Shown here in pieces: positions 42,786 to 52,059 of a stretch of DNA of 61,204 nucleotides. Under the pieces are notes generated by a model. It searched no databases. It had not been told where the DNA came from and saw only the letters and a program-made list of their open reading frames with translations. Source of the stretch: Nitrososphaerota archaeon (GTDB lineage: Archaea; Thermoproteota; Nitrososphaeria; Nitrososphaerales; Gagatemarchaeaceae); contig JAGWHE010000004.1 in NCBI GenBank assembly GCA_028866945.1, positions 1 through 61,204 on the forward strand. Direction: 5' to 3'. The position numbers and the translations under genes are program-made. The stretch's first letter is position 1. Every line of letters begins with the position of its first letter.

Positions 42786-44201
42786 CTACTGTCCGGTTCC
42801 GCGCCGCGACTTTCTGGCGTACCTGGCGACCAGCACCAAGAGGACGAGCAACCCTACTGCGACCGTACCCGTGAACGGGAGGCTCTGGAAGAACGGGGTG
42901 ACCGTCGAGTTGCCGGCCGTGTAGACCACAGCTCCCATCGACGAAAGGTCGCCGGAATACGACCCCTGCCTGGAGTATGGCAGGCCTGCAAGAGGCATCT
43001 GGGGGGTCACAGGGAAGGTGCTGTCGCTGCTGAGAACCACCGGTTGCCGGACCAGGGTGCCTCCGGCGTAGGTCTGGTTGAAGTTGAACATGTCAAGCGG
43101 GAGCCCCGAGTCGGCCACGAACGAGTTCAGGGCCGGGAGCCTCCAGTTGTAGTCGATGAACGCCAGCGTCGAAGCATGGTTCATCACCGTGTGTGAGACG
43201 TAGTTCTCCTTCGCGTAGGGAGATATCACGAACAGCGGGACCCTGAACCCGAGCCGCACCCCGTCCACCGCAGGGGGCGGGACGTGGTCGTAGTACCCTC
43301 CTCCTTCGTCGTAGGTGATGAGGATCGCCGTGGAGTTCCAGTACTGGCTCTTCATGACGCCGTTGACCACCCCCAGGAGCCAGTCCTGCCCCCCTGTCAT
43401 GTTCGCCTCGGGGTGCTGGTCGAGGCCAGAAGCGCCGCCCCCCACGGGCATCACCCAGGAGACAGCTGGTAGGGAACCCTGGCTCAGGGCGCCGTAGAAC
43501 GAGCTGAAGCTCTGGACGTCCGACGAGTAGGCGCCGATGCCGTCGAAATAGTTTAGCGGGAAGTTACCCGTCGCGGGGTTGCTGACATAGTACCCCCAGC
43601 TGACGCCGTACTTGCTCAGCTCGCCGAAGATCGACTGGTTGACTGGGACGTACGGAGGGGGCCCCGAGTCGTCAGATATCCCAGCGCCGTAGCCGGCAAG
43701 CGAGTAGAGCCTGTTGGGGTTGGTCTCGCAGATGCAGCTGGCGAAGTACCTGTCGGCGATGGCATACTGCTCGGCCCAGTCCCACTCCACGGCCAGCTGC
43801 CAGGAGCTGTAGTATGTCATCGACTGGCTCCCGCTGTTGGCCGCGAAGCCGTCCATCTTCCCGTTGTTCCAGTCCAGGCTGTAGACGCTCTCCACAGGGT
43901 TGGCGGTGGAGTAGGTCCCGTTCGGGACCTGGGCGAGCTGTACCCCACTGGGTGCGCCTAGGACGTCGTCCGGCGCCTGGATCGAGCTCAGCATAGACCC
44001 CGGCTGGCTCCGGTTCATCGTCGGGTAGAGCCCGAAGACGTTGTCGAAGCTGTGGTTCTCCATCATCACTACGACCACGTGCTTGATCGGCGTCGCGGTG
44101 CCTGTCGGCGAAGCGAACGTCACGCCGCCAAGAATCTGAACGCTCAGGATCGCCAAGACGGCGGTCGCCCCGACCTTCGAGAGCCCGTGATGTCGAGCCA
44201 A
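42786..44201 (-). CDS. Exported phosphoesterase, phospholipase C / acid phosphatase family
   Basis: 471 residues. A signal peptide (about 1-30) is followed by the AcpA/PLC catalytic start HVVVVMMENHSFDNVFG, then YDEGGGYYDHVPPP and NHASTLAFIDYN, and a C-terminal membrane helix with basic tail (VAVGLLVLLVLVARYARKSRR). It hydrolyses phosphate esters outside the cell. Divergent from another phosphodiesterase gene, suggesting organic phosphate use. Confidence 0.9.
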   Translation of the reverse strand: MARHHGLSKVGATAVLAILSVQILGGVTFASPTGTATPIKHVVVVMMENHSFDNVFGLYPTMNRSQPGSMLSSIQAPDDVLGAPSGVQLAQVPNGTYSTANPVESVYSLDWNNGKMDGFAANSGSQSMTYYSSWQLAVEWDWAEQYAIADRYFASCICETNPNRLYSLAGYGAGISDDSGPPPYVPVNQSIFGELSKYGVSWGYYVSNPATGNFPLNYFDGIGAYSSDVQSFSSFYGALSQGSLPAVSWVMPVGGGASGLDQHPEANMTGGQDWLLGVVNGVMKSQYWNSTAILITYDEGGGYYDHVPPPAVDGVRLGFRVPLFVISPYAKENYVSHTVMNHASTLAFIDYNWRLPALNSFVADSGLPLDMFNFNQTYAGGTLVRQPVVLSSDSTFPVTPQMPLAGLPYSRQGSYSGDLSSMGAVVYTAGNSTVTPFFQSLPFTGTVAVGLLVLLVLVARYARKSRRGTGQ

Positions 44202-44298
44202 CGCCCTTCCGCCGTGGCCGCCCGTGATTATACGGGTTGCCGGCGTCTCTCCGACCCGCCAGGGAATGCATATCAGGTCTGAAGAGGGGGCCGCCCCG

Positions 44299-45546
44299 AT
44301 GCTGCCCCCGGGAGCCGTCAGGCCGGACTACTCCGGGTACTGCCTTGCGAACCTCCCTTCCACCCTGGCTTCGGTCCTGGGGCACAACGATCCGAGGCCG
44401 GCTCTGCCCAAGGACGCCTTCGGGGACCTGGACACTTCGGGCATCGAGAACGTGGTCCTGATACTATGTGACGGCTTTGGCTACAACGAGTGGCAGAGGC
44501 AGAGCGACCACGGGTTCTTCGGGGCCCTCGCGGCCAAGGGGAGCGTCAGGTCAATCACCCCAGTGTTCCCATCAACCACCGCGGCGAACCTTACCGCCCT
44601 CGCCACCGGGCTGACCACCCAGGAGCACGGGCTACCAGAGTGGTACGTCTACATGGAGGAGGTGGGGGAGATCATCATCACCCTCCCCTTCGTCAAGGTC
44701 GGGGACTCGGGCAGGGACACACTGGTCGGGACGATGAACCCGCGCTCCCTCTTCGACGGGACCACGATCTATGAGCGCATGAAGAGCTCGGGGATCAGCA
44801 GCACTTCTTTCACCAGTCGGGGGCTCGCCAACACGGCCTACTCGAACGTGTCCAGGGCAGGGAGCGAAGTCAGCGGCTATAACACCGCCTCCGACCTTAG
44901 CGTCTCGCTCAGGACATTCGTCGAGAGGGCCAGGGGCCTGAACTACATCTACGTCTATTGGAGCTACGTCGATACGATAGAGCACATCTACGGTCCGGGG
45001 ACCGACGAGGCCCTTGTGGAGGGCTCGCTGATTTCGCATGCGCTGTACGAGGGCTTCCTCTCAAAGCTCGACAGGAAAGCCGCCAAGAAGACCATGGTCG
45101 CCCTGACCGCGGACCACGGCCAATTGCAGGTGGACTCGAAGAAGACGCTATACATGAACCGGCTCTCGAAGCTCGCGAAGAGCTTCCGGAAGACCCCTGA
45201 AGGGAAGGTCATCCGGCCCTGGGGGAGCGCCAGAGACTCCTTCCTTTCCATCGAAGAGGACAGGCTCGACGAGACGGCAACCTATCTTCAGAAGAAGTTC
45301 AAGGGCGTGGCGACGGTCATCAAGACCGAGGACGCCATCGAAGCCGGACTGTTCGGGATCAACAAGCCCACCAGGAAGTTCAGGCGCAGGGTCGGCAACC
45401 TGATGGTGCTCCCTCACGGCAACAAGACTGTGTGGTACAGGTACGTCGAAGAGCGCAAGCTGAACGTCGGCGGCCACCACGGGGGCCTGACCGAGTCGGA
45501 GATGACAATCCCGCTTGCGGCTGCGAGGGCGTCGGACCTCCAGTAG
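44299..45546 (+). CDS. Type I phosphodiesterase / nucleotide pyrophosphatase family protein
   Basis: 415 residues from ATG 44299, 29 bp after TATA-like GCATATC. Metal and nucleophile motifs are LILCDGFGYNEW, FPSTTAANLTALATG (Thr nucleophile), WSYVDTIEHIYG, TADHGQ and GGHHGGLT. There is no signal peptide, so it acts in the cytoplasm or is not Sec-exported. Substrate unknown. Confidence 0.87.
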   Translation: MLPPGAVRPDYSGYCLANLPSTLASVLGHNDPRPALPKDAFGDLDTSGIENVVLILCDGFGYNEWQRQSDHGFFGALAAKGSVRSITPVFPSTTAANLTALATGLTTQEHGLPEWYVYMEEVGEIIITLPFVKVGDSGRDTLVGTMNPRSLFDGTTIYERMKSSGISSTSFTSRGLANTAYSNVSRAGSEVSGYNTASDLSVSLRTFVERARGLNYIYVYWSYVDTIEHIYGPGTDEALVEGSLISHALYEGFLSKLDRKAAKKTMVALTADHGQLQVDSKKTLYMNRLSKLAKSFRKTPEGKVIRPWGSARDSFLSIEEDRLDETATYLQKKFKGVATVIKTEDAIEAGLFGINKPTRKFRRRVGNLMVLPHGNKTVWYRYVEERKLNVGGHHGGLTESEMTIPLAAARASDLQ

Positions 45547-45548
45547 TC

Positions 45549-47660
45549 CTACCGAGAGACGAGGGCCCGGGAGTCGACGGCGAGGACCGAGCCTCTAGCT
45601 GCTATCAGCGGGTTCACTTCGATCTCTTCGATGGACGGGTTCTCTACCATTATCTTGGAGAACTTCGAGACTACCTCACAGAGCCGTTTCACGGAGGCAC
45701 CGGGGCCTCCCCTATATCCGCGGACTAGCTTCTCGAGGTTCGTCCCCTCCAGCATCGCCCGCACCTCGGATGGCGCGACGGGGGCGACAGCGATGGAGAC
45801 GTTTCTGGAGAGCTCGACGTAGGTCCCACCGAGCCCGACCGCCACCGTGGGGCCGAAAGCCGGATCTCTTCTGGCTCCGAGGATCAGCTCGACCCCCTTC
45901 CCCACCATCTCCTGCACCAGTACCCCATCGAACTTCGCATGGGCCCTATCCGCGACCGCCCTCAGCTTGGCAAACCGCTCGCGGGCCTCGTCAGACGTCT
46001 TCACGCCCAGCACGACTCCTCCGACGTCTGTCTTGTGGGACAGGTCCTTCGACAGGAGCTTGCAGGCAACGGGGTACCTGACCTTGCTTAGCATCGCGAA
46101 ATCCTTGGGCGCGCGAAGCAGGACCGACCGGGGCTCTTGCAGGCCGTATACCTTGAGCAGGTCTGAGAGCTCCTGGTGCGCCAGCTGCCCGCTCTTCCAC
46201 GACCACCGCCGAACCCTGACCCTGGTACTGGGGGACTGTTCCACCTGCTTCTTCAGACTGGAGCAGAACCACAGGGACGCCAGCGCCCGGACTGCCCTCT
46301 CAGGGGTGGGGAAGCTTGGGATATTGTTCCTCACAAAGACACTATGAAGCTCGGAAGCGAGCTCGGCCCTGCCGACGACGCACATACAGACGGGCTTCCT
46401 GGTGCTGCCTGCTACTTCGACGAGCCTGCTCGCGATGTCACTGCTGATCCCAGGCGTCTGGTGCGTCGGCAAGACAAGGACGAGGTCGTACTGCGGGAGT
46501 GCGGCGACCTCCCTGACGATCTTCACGAAATCTTCCGTCTTGGCCGACGCCGTGAGGTCGACCGGGTTGCCGAAGGAGGCGTTGGAGACGAAGCCCGAGT
46601 CGGTGAACTCGGCGCGGATGCGCTCCACGGCCTCGTCAACCATCGGCTCGACCCGGAGGCCCGACCTGTTTGCTTCGTCGGCAGCTATGGCCCCCACCCC
46701 GCCTGCGTTGGTGACTATGGCGAGCCGGTTCCCGGAAGGCTGCAGCATCGAAAGCGAGATCGAGAAGTCGACCAGCTCCTGGAAGGTCTGCGCTTCGACC
46801 ACCCCGGACTGTCGGAACGCGGCACGGTAGATGTCGTAGTCTCCGACCAGGGACGCGGTGTGCGTCAGTGCCGCCCTCGCTCCACTCCTGGTCTTTCCTA
46901 CCTTCAGCGCGACGATTGGCTTCTTCCTGGAGATGCGGCGAGCGGCTTCCATGAACTTCCTCCCCTCGCGCAACCCCTCGATGTAGACCGCGATCACCTT
47001 CGTGTCAGGGTCGCCACCGAAGTACTCGACGACGTCCTCCACCGACACGTCGACCTGGTTGCCCGTCCCCACCAGGGCCCTGATCCCCACCTCGTTGGCG
47101 GCGAGCTCTTCGACTATGGCCTGCCCCAGGTGCCCGCTCTGGGTCACGATGACGATGCCCCCCTTGAGGGGCTTGAGAAGAGACTCGACTCTCCTCCCGT
47201 CAGGGAGCTGCTTGGTGGGGCGGAGAAACAGCGAGTCGACCCCTGAATACGGGTCGACCACGCCTATCGTATTGGGGCCGATGATCCTCATACCGCTCCT
47301 GGCCGCGATCTTTGCCATCCTCACTTCGGCATCCTTCCTCCCAGTCTCCGCGTAGCCACTCGTCACGATGATGGCTGCCTTCACTCCCCCAGTCGCAGCC
47401 GAATCGATCAGGGCCTCCGTCTGTGACTCGGGGACCGCCACGATCAGAAGCTCGGGGACCTCGGGAAGAGACCCAATCGAAGGGTAGGCCCGTATGGTCC
47501 CGATGAACTCGTGGCTCGGGTTCAGCGCATAGACCGAAGCCTTGAGCAGTCCCTTGGCCTTGTTTTCCATGAGGTTCTGGAAGATGATCGATCCGAGCTT
47601 GTCAGGATCGGTGGACACACCTGCCACGGCGACGCTGCGCGGCTCGAAGAAGCTCTTCAT
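45549..47660 (-). CDS. acd: ADP-forming acyl-CoA synthetase, fused alpha-beta
   Basis: Interconverts acyl-CoA plus ADP and acid plus ATP. 703 residues from ATG 47660. A CoA-binding Rossmann domain (VAVAGVSTDPDKLGS), succinyl-CoA-ligase-like domains with the phospho-His segment ALTHTASLVG, then an ATP-grasp domain at the C-terminus (KLLSKDLSHKTDVGGVV). The alpha and beta parts are joined in one chain. In TACK archaea related enzymes act on acetate, hydroxypropionate or hydroxybutyrate; the substrate here is open. Confidence 0.92.
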   Translation of the reverse strand: MKSFFEPRSVAVAGVSTDPDKLGSIIFQNLMENKAKGLLKASVYALNPSHEFIGTIRAYPSIGSLPEVPELLIVAVPESQTEALIDSAATGGVKAAIIVTSGYAETGRKDAEVRMAKIAARSGMRIIGPNTIGVVDPYSGVDSLFLRPTKQLPDGRRVESLLKPLKGGIVIVTQSGHLGQAIVEELAANEVGIRALVGTGNQVDVSVEDVVEYFGGDPDTKVIAVYIEGLREGRKFMEAARRISRKKPIVALKVGKTRSGARAALTHTASLVGDYDIYRAAFRQSGVVEAQTFQELVDFSISLSMLQPSGNRLAIVTNAGGVGAIAADEANRSGLRVEPMVDEAVERIRAEFTDSGFVSNASFGNPVDLTASAKTEDFVKIVREVAALPQYDLVLVLPTHQTPGISSDIASRLVEVAGSTRKPVCMCVVGRAELASELHSVFVRNNIPSFPTPERAVRALASLWFCSSLKKQVEQSPSTRVRVRRWSWKSGQLAHQELSDLLKVYGLQEPRSVLLRAPKDFAMLSKVRYPVACKLLSKDLSHKTDVGGVVLGVKTSDEARERFAKLRAVADRAHAKFDGVLVQEMVGKGVELILGARRDPAFGPTVAVGLGGTYVELSRNVSIAVAPVAPSEVRAMLEGTNLEKLVRGYRGGPGASVKRLCEVVSKFSKIMVENPSIEEIEVNPLIAARGSVLAVDSRALVSR

Positions 47661-47722
47661 GCGGACTCGCGCCCCGGCATTCCCGCCCACCGCGGAGGGT
47701 TTGGCTTGTAAGCCTTTGAGGG

Positions 47723-48379
47723 TCAGATGACGGCGCCGGTCGCGAGCTTCACCCTCACCCCTGAGGCTCGCAGCGCCCTCACGAACGCCCTGACCACTGA
47801 CGCAGGTTCGATAGGTCCCGTCCACTGGCTGATGTTGGCCACCGGCGGACAGCCTGCAGGAGGTATGCAGAGCCTGTTGAGCGATTCCAGATCGGAGTCA
47901 ATCAGGAGCGTGCCGTGGACCAGGCGGGCCTTCGGCGTCGACCTCGCAGCCATGCCGGAGACCTTGAAGCCCTGGACATCGATTCGATTCGGGGGTGCGA
48001 ACTGGGCAGGGACCCCTAGTTCCGCCAGGGCCCCGACCGCATGCCTGGAGGCGTCTTCGAACATCTGGGTTGGGGACAGCAACCGCCCAGAATTCCTCAG
48101 GAAGAAGCTCCAGTTCAGGTTGCCAGCGTCGTGATACACGACGCCGCCGCCAGTGGCCCTCTCAATGACCTCGACCCCCATTTTCTTTGCGAGGGCTTCA
48201 TTATACCAACCATATTTCTGGTTCTTTGCCTTCCCTCGCACAAGGCACTTCGAGTCGATCCAGAAGCGGACGAGTTCGGGGAGCTCCCCAGACTCCACGC
48301 GCCTGAAGAGGCCCTCCTCCCGCTTCAGGTTCTTCGCGGGATCTCTCCCCTTGTCGATGTGTATCTGCAGAGTCTTCAC
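47723..48379 (-). CDS. lplA: Lipoate-protein ligase A-like, catalytic domain only
   Basis: 218 residues. RATGGGVVYHDAGNLNWS binds lipoyl-AMP, and RIDVQGFKVSGMAAR carries the catalytic lysine. No C-terminal accessory domain is present; archaeal LplA often needs a separate LplB. GcvH at 2 kb is a likely acceptor. Confidence 0.9.
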   Translation of the reverse strand: MKTLQIHIDKGRDPAKNLKREEGLFRRVESGELPELVRFWIDSKCLVRGKAKNQKYGWYNEALAKKMGVEVIERATGGGVVYHDAGNLNWSFFLRNSGRLLSPTQMFEDASRHAVGALAELGVPAQFAPPNRIDVQGFKVSGMAARSTPKARLVHGTLLIDSDLESLNRLCIPPAGCPPVANISQWTGPIEPASVVRAFVRALRASGVRVKLATGAVI

Positions 48380-48395
48380 TTTCTGATTGTCGCCT

Positions 48396-48417
48396 GGGCT
48401 CGGGCCTGGCCGAGCCC
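48396..48417. repeat. Perfect 8-bp hairpin upstream of lplA
   Basis: GGGCTCGG / CCGAGCCC with a 6-nt loop lies in the 196-bp divergent spacer between lplA and the toroid gene. Role unknown; no T-run follows. The rest of the spacer shows no gene. Confidence 0.4.
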
Positions 48418-48575
48418 TACCTCTAGCTCTTCTGGCACTACGCGTATGAGACTGCGACGGCTCTTTGTAGTTTGTGGGTTGACAACAGAACGTGACCAGC
48501 TGAAATCCCTGGTGGGGTTCGACAGGCCCGGAGCAATGGCTACCCTCTTAGGGGGCCATCGGCTGGCTCTGTGCG

Positions 48576-49535
48576 ATGAAGAGCGCAATCAACTGGCTAC
48601 TCGAGCCATCCCAGCCCGCGGTCCGCTACCTGGCTATGAGGAATCTCGTTGAGCAGACGAGTGCCGGTGACCTCAAGGAAGCAAAGGAAGCGGTCGCCTC
48701 CAAAGGTTGGGTGGCCGACATTCTGTCGAAGCAGAAGCCCGAAGGCAACTGGCTCGACAAGGAAGAGAACCTGTACAGACCGAAGTACATCTCGACCAAC
48801 TGGATGCTCCTCACGCTTTCCGACCTTGGGGTTACCAAGGAAGACCCCCGTGTCGCCAGGGCGTGCTCACTGTGGATGGACACCTATTCCAGGCCAGACG
48901 GCGGCTTCGACACGCCCGGCGGGGAGACCAGCGAGCACTGTCTCACGGGAAACACAGCCAGGGCCCTCATCAAGTTCGGGTTTGTGGACGAACCGAGGGT
49001 GAAGAGCGCCTTCGACCTACTCGTGAAGACCCAGAAGCCCAACGGCGGCTGGCACTGCTGGGGCAAGAACGGGACGATAGACGCTTGGGAAGGGTTGAGC
49101 GCCTTCGCAGTTTTTCCCAGACAGAAGTGGTCCAGAAGCATGAAGGCGGCCGTGGAGCGCGGATGCGAGTTCTATCTCGAACGCAGACTCTTCAGGCAGG
49201 GCGCCCGCTACGACCCCTGGTTCCGTTTCCACTTCCCATACCATTACTACTACGACGTCCTCGTGGGCCTGGAGTTCATGACCGCCCTCGGTTACGCCGG
49301 CGACAAGCGTATGGGACTCGCCCTCTCTCTTCTAACGAAGAAGCGGCGAAAGGACGGCCGTTGGAACCTCGACGCGGTGCACCCGGACTACAACAACGAC
49401 GGGAAGTGGCCCCGGTGGTGGAAGCAATACAAGAGCAGGTTCCACCCCTTCGCCCTCGAGCAGGTCGGCAGCCCGAGCAAGATGATAACACTCAGGGCCA
49501 TGACCGTCCTGAAAAGGGTCGAGTCGGGTTCTTGA
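48576..49535 (+). CDS. Prenyltransferase/squalene-cyclase-like alpha-toroid protein
   Basis: 319 residues. Repeats of the type QKPEGNW, SRPDGGFDTPGG, QKPNGGWHCWG and RRKDGRWNLDAV are QW-like motifs of alpha/alpha-barrel terpene cyclases and related proteins. The DxDD cyclase motif is not seen and the chain is half the usual size, so it is probably not a squalene-hopene cyclase. Role unknown. Confidence 0.78.
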   Translation: MKSAINWLLEPSQPAVRYLAMRNLVEQTSAGDLKEAKEAVASKGWVADILSKQKPEGNWLDKEENLYRPKYISTNWMLLTLSDLGVTKEDPRVARACSLWMDTYSRPDGGFDTPGGETSEHCLTGNTARALIKFGFVDEPRVKSAFDLLVKTQKPNGGWHCWGKNGTIDAWEGLSAFAVFPRQKWSRSMKAAVERGCEFYLERRLFRQGARYDPWFRFHFPYHYYYDVLVGLEFMTALGYAGDKRMGLALSLLTKKRRKDGRWNLDAVHPDYNNDGKWPRWWKQYKSRFHPFALEQVGSPSKMITLRAMTVLKRVESGS

Positions 49536-49574
49536 TTCCACGGCGGACAGACTCGGCGGTCCGGACAGGGTCTA

Positions 49575-50072
49575 CTATGTCGCCCGAGTCCCGGCTTTCA
49601 CGCCGACGTTCTTCAGGAACTTTCCGAAGGCCTCTTCCGAGATCCACTCCACCTTGAGGTACTGGGTGACGTGTTCCTCGTCCATCCCGATCCTCCGCGC
49701 CTCCTTGACGGCTACCTTGTACGCTTCGATTTCCGTCGGCCTGTCGACGTATTCGTACTTCTTGTCCCAGAGTTCCTTCCCCTCCCTGTGCTGACGGATG
49801 TGCACCAACTCGTGTATCACATCGAGGTAGACGTCGACCTCGTTCCCCTCCCTGAGGTACTTGGCGTTCACCACGATGGATCCCTTGTCATCGTTTATCC
49901 TCATGTAACCACGGTCGTCGACTACTTCGATAGACAGGTCGCCAAGCACTTCCTTCGTCTTGCTCCCGAAGATCGACTTGACCGCCCTGACGCGCTCGAA
50001 CCCACCGAACACCATCGTGAAGGGGTGCGCGCCGACCGTCACCTTCCGCTCTATGCAGACGCCCAGGTCCAC
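49575..50072 (-). CDS. Putative zinc metallopeptidase-like protein (HExxH)
   Basis: 165 residues. VIHELVHIRQHREG holds the HExxH zinc motif (H87, E88, H91), and TEIEAYKVA 25 residues on can give the third ligand, in the style of minigluzincins/ImmA-like peptidases. No signal peptide. GTG 50072 lies about 26 bp from a TATA-like CTAAAATG. Substrate unknown. Confidence 0.75.
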   Translation of the reverse strand: MDLGVCIERKVTVGAHPFTMVFGGFERVRAVKSIFGSKTKEVLGDLSIEVVDDRGYMRINDDKGSIVVNAKYLREGNEVDVYLDVIHELVHIRQHREGKELWDKKYEYVDRPTEIEAYKVAVKEARRIGMDEEHVTQYLKVEWISEEAFGKFLKNVGVKAGTRAT

Positions 50073-50094
50073 TCTGAAAGCCGCCCTCCGTTCT

Positions 50095-50820
50095 TCATTT
50101 TAGCCTTTTTTCGAGAATCAGCTTCTCGTACATCACCTCGAACCCATTGTCTAGGTAGAGCTGCGTCGCTCCCTCTGATGCAAGGGATTGGAGGATGAGC
50201 CCTCTCCTCTCCGACTCGGCCATCCTCCTTGCCTTCGCGAGCAGGGACGTCGCGACCCCTTGTTTCCTGTGCTCTGGGACGGTCCCCACGCAGTAGACCC
50301 CCATCAACCCCGGCGTCCTGAAAAGGGCGAGCACCCCCATCGTCTCTCCCTCCACTTTCTGCTCGAGCAATGTCACCGCCCTGTCTCTGAGGAGTGAGGC
50401 GACGATGGGCTTGACCGTCCTGGTCATCTCTTCATTCCCATAGAATGCCCTGAGGTAGGCAGCTGTCCACTCACCCGGAGAGCTTGTGGTCGTTACCTCT
50501 CCTGCTCCCTCGATAGGGGCCGTCGAGATCATGACCTTCATCACGTCAACTTTCGAGTAGCCAGACGCGGCGAGCGCGTCCGCACCCCTACACGAGGCGA
50601 AGACGACGAAAGTTGGGGCCGTCCCGGACCTGGCGAAGTACCTTTCAGCCCAGCGCGAGGTTCCGGTCACTGCTCTGCAGGAAAGCGTCCCGGCGCGATT
50701 GTAGAAAGGCTCCCTCAGGGCTTCAGAGGACAGCAGATACCCGTCCCCACGCCATCTGATCCTCGCCCACCTGGACCACCAGCGCGCTTCGTTGAGCTCG
50801 ACGACTCTTCTATCAGGAAT
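50095..50820 (-). CDS. GNAT acetyltransferase with N-terminal domain, no standard start codon
   Basis: The C-terminal GNAT fold is clear (VLALFRTPGLMGVYCVGTVPE then HRKQGVATSLLAKARRMAESE). The first GTG is at 50670, but protein-like sequence continues upstream in frame (IPDRRVVELNEARWW, LREPFYNRAGTL), matching a typical partner domain. The open frame begins after a stop at 50841 and contains only an ATT (50820) overlapping the cysS stop as a plausible start. Length about 241 residues if so. It is probably coupled to cysS. Acetyl acceptor unknown. Confidence 0.75.
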   Translation of the reverse strand: MPDRRVVELNEARWWSRWARIRWRGDGYLLSSEALREPFYNRAGTLSCRAVTGTSRWAERYFARSGTAPTFVVFASCRGADALAASGYSKVDVMKVMISTAPIEGAGEVTTTSSPGEWTAAYLRAFYGNEEMTRTVKPIVASLLRDRAVTLLEQKVEGETMGVLALFRTPGLMGVYCVGTVPEHRKQGVATSLLAKARRMAESERRGLILQSLASEGATQLYLDNGFEVMYEKLILEKRLK

Positions 50821-51997
50821 CTTCGAAGAGGTCCACCCCTAGCACCTTCATTCCTGCCACAGCTGGCGCAGCCATCCGCCTGGCCTTGTCCCTGTCTGCA
50901 TGCTTCGACGCCGCCATCAGGGTGGCTTCCGCCCACCTCAGAGCCCTGGGAGTATCGAAGTCGTCGTCCAAGGCTCGCCCGAACTCACCCAGAGAGGGCC
51001 CTGGCATCTCCTCGACTCGAGCGAACTTCCTCGCCATTACCCTCATCTTCCGGAGCCTCTTCTGTGCTGCGTCGAGCCCGGTGAGACCGGCCTCCTTCCT
51101 GTAATGGATGGAGAGGAAGAAGAGCCTGATTTCGTCGGCCGAGAATGACTTCAGGGCCTCCTTGACAGTCACCGCGTTGCCCATGGACTTCGACATCTTC
51201 GCCCCCTCGGTCTTCAGGAGGTTGGTGTGCACCCAGTGCCTGACGAAGGGGCGCACCCCGGAGAGCGACTCGGCCTCGGCCATCTCCGCTTCGTGGTGGG
51301 GGTAGACGAGCTCGTAGGCTCCTCCGTGGATGTCGTACTGGGGCCCCAGCAGAGGGATGGTGACCGCGGTGTCCTGGATGTGCCACCCGGGGGACCCAAG
51401 CCCCCATGGGCTCGCCCAGCGGCCCTCGACGAGCATCTCAGGGCGCCACAGGCCGAAGTCATTGAGGTTCCTCTTCGCGGGGGAGAGCTCGAGAGGTCTC
51501 AGTGCAAGGTCCTTCTTCGTCTGGTGCGAAAGGCGCCCCCACCGGCTGAACTTTGCGGTGTCGAAGTAGACCCAGCCGCCGGCTTGGTATGCGAAGCCCT
51601 TCTCCAGGAGCAACCTAGTTTGCCTTATGGCCTCGTCGACATGTTCGGAGACCGGCTCGAACTTCGAGACCGTCTCGATGTTCAACATTCGGAAATCCTC
51701 CTTGAGGGAGCTTGTCATATGGCGCGCATATTCGAGCGGGTCCTCCCCCGCCCCGGCGGCCGCACTGGTAATCTTCTCGTCGATGTCGGTTATGTTCATC
51801 AGGTAGAAGACGTCGTAGCCGAGGTGACCCAGGTATCTGGCCAGGGCGTCGAAGAAGATGTAGGTTCTCGCGTGCCCCAGATGCATCGCCGACTGGACCG
51901 TAGGGCCGCAGACGAACATGTTGACGCGGGGAGGGGCCAGAGCCCGGAACGTCTCCTTCCTCCCGCTCAGGGTGTCGTAGAGCCTCAGCCTGCTCAA
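50813..51997 (-). CDS. cysS: Cysteinyl-tRNA synthetase-like protein with altered zinc site
   Basis: 394 residues. Class I motifs: CGPTVQSAMHLGHARTY (HIGH at 39-42) and KMSKSMGN (267-274). Bacterial CysRS zinc ligands are two Cys, His and Glu; here C30, H234 and E238 are kept, but the second cysteine is D209 (GWHIQDTA instead of GWHIECSA). The C-terminal tRNA-binding part is short. It may still be the only CysRS, or a related cysteine ligase. It starts at ATG 51997. Confidence 0.88.
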   Translation of the reverse strand: MSRLRLYDTLSGRKETFRALAPPRVNMFVCGPTVQSAMHLGHARTYIFFDALARYLGHLGYDVFYLMNITDIDEKITSAAAGAGEDPLEYARHMTSSLKEDFRMLNIETVSKFEPVSEHVDEAIRQTRLLLEKGFAYQAGGWVYFDTAKFSRWGRLSHQTKKDLALRPLELSPAKRNLNDFGLWRPEMLVEGRWASPWGLGSPGWHIQDTAVTIPLLGPQYDIHGGAYELVYPHHEAEMAEAESLSGVRPFVRHWVHTNLLKTEGAKMSKSMGNAVTVKEALKSFSADEIRLFFLSIHYRKEAGLTGLDAAQKRLRKMRVMARKFARVEEMPGPSLGEFGRALDDDFDTPRALRWAEATLMAASKHADRDKARRMAAPAVAGMKVLGVDLFEDS

Positions 51998-52059
51998 GCA
52001 GTGGCCACCGAGAAGGGCCGGGTATTAGTTTTTGAACGGGAGGACGCACGCACAGGACG

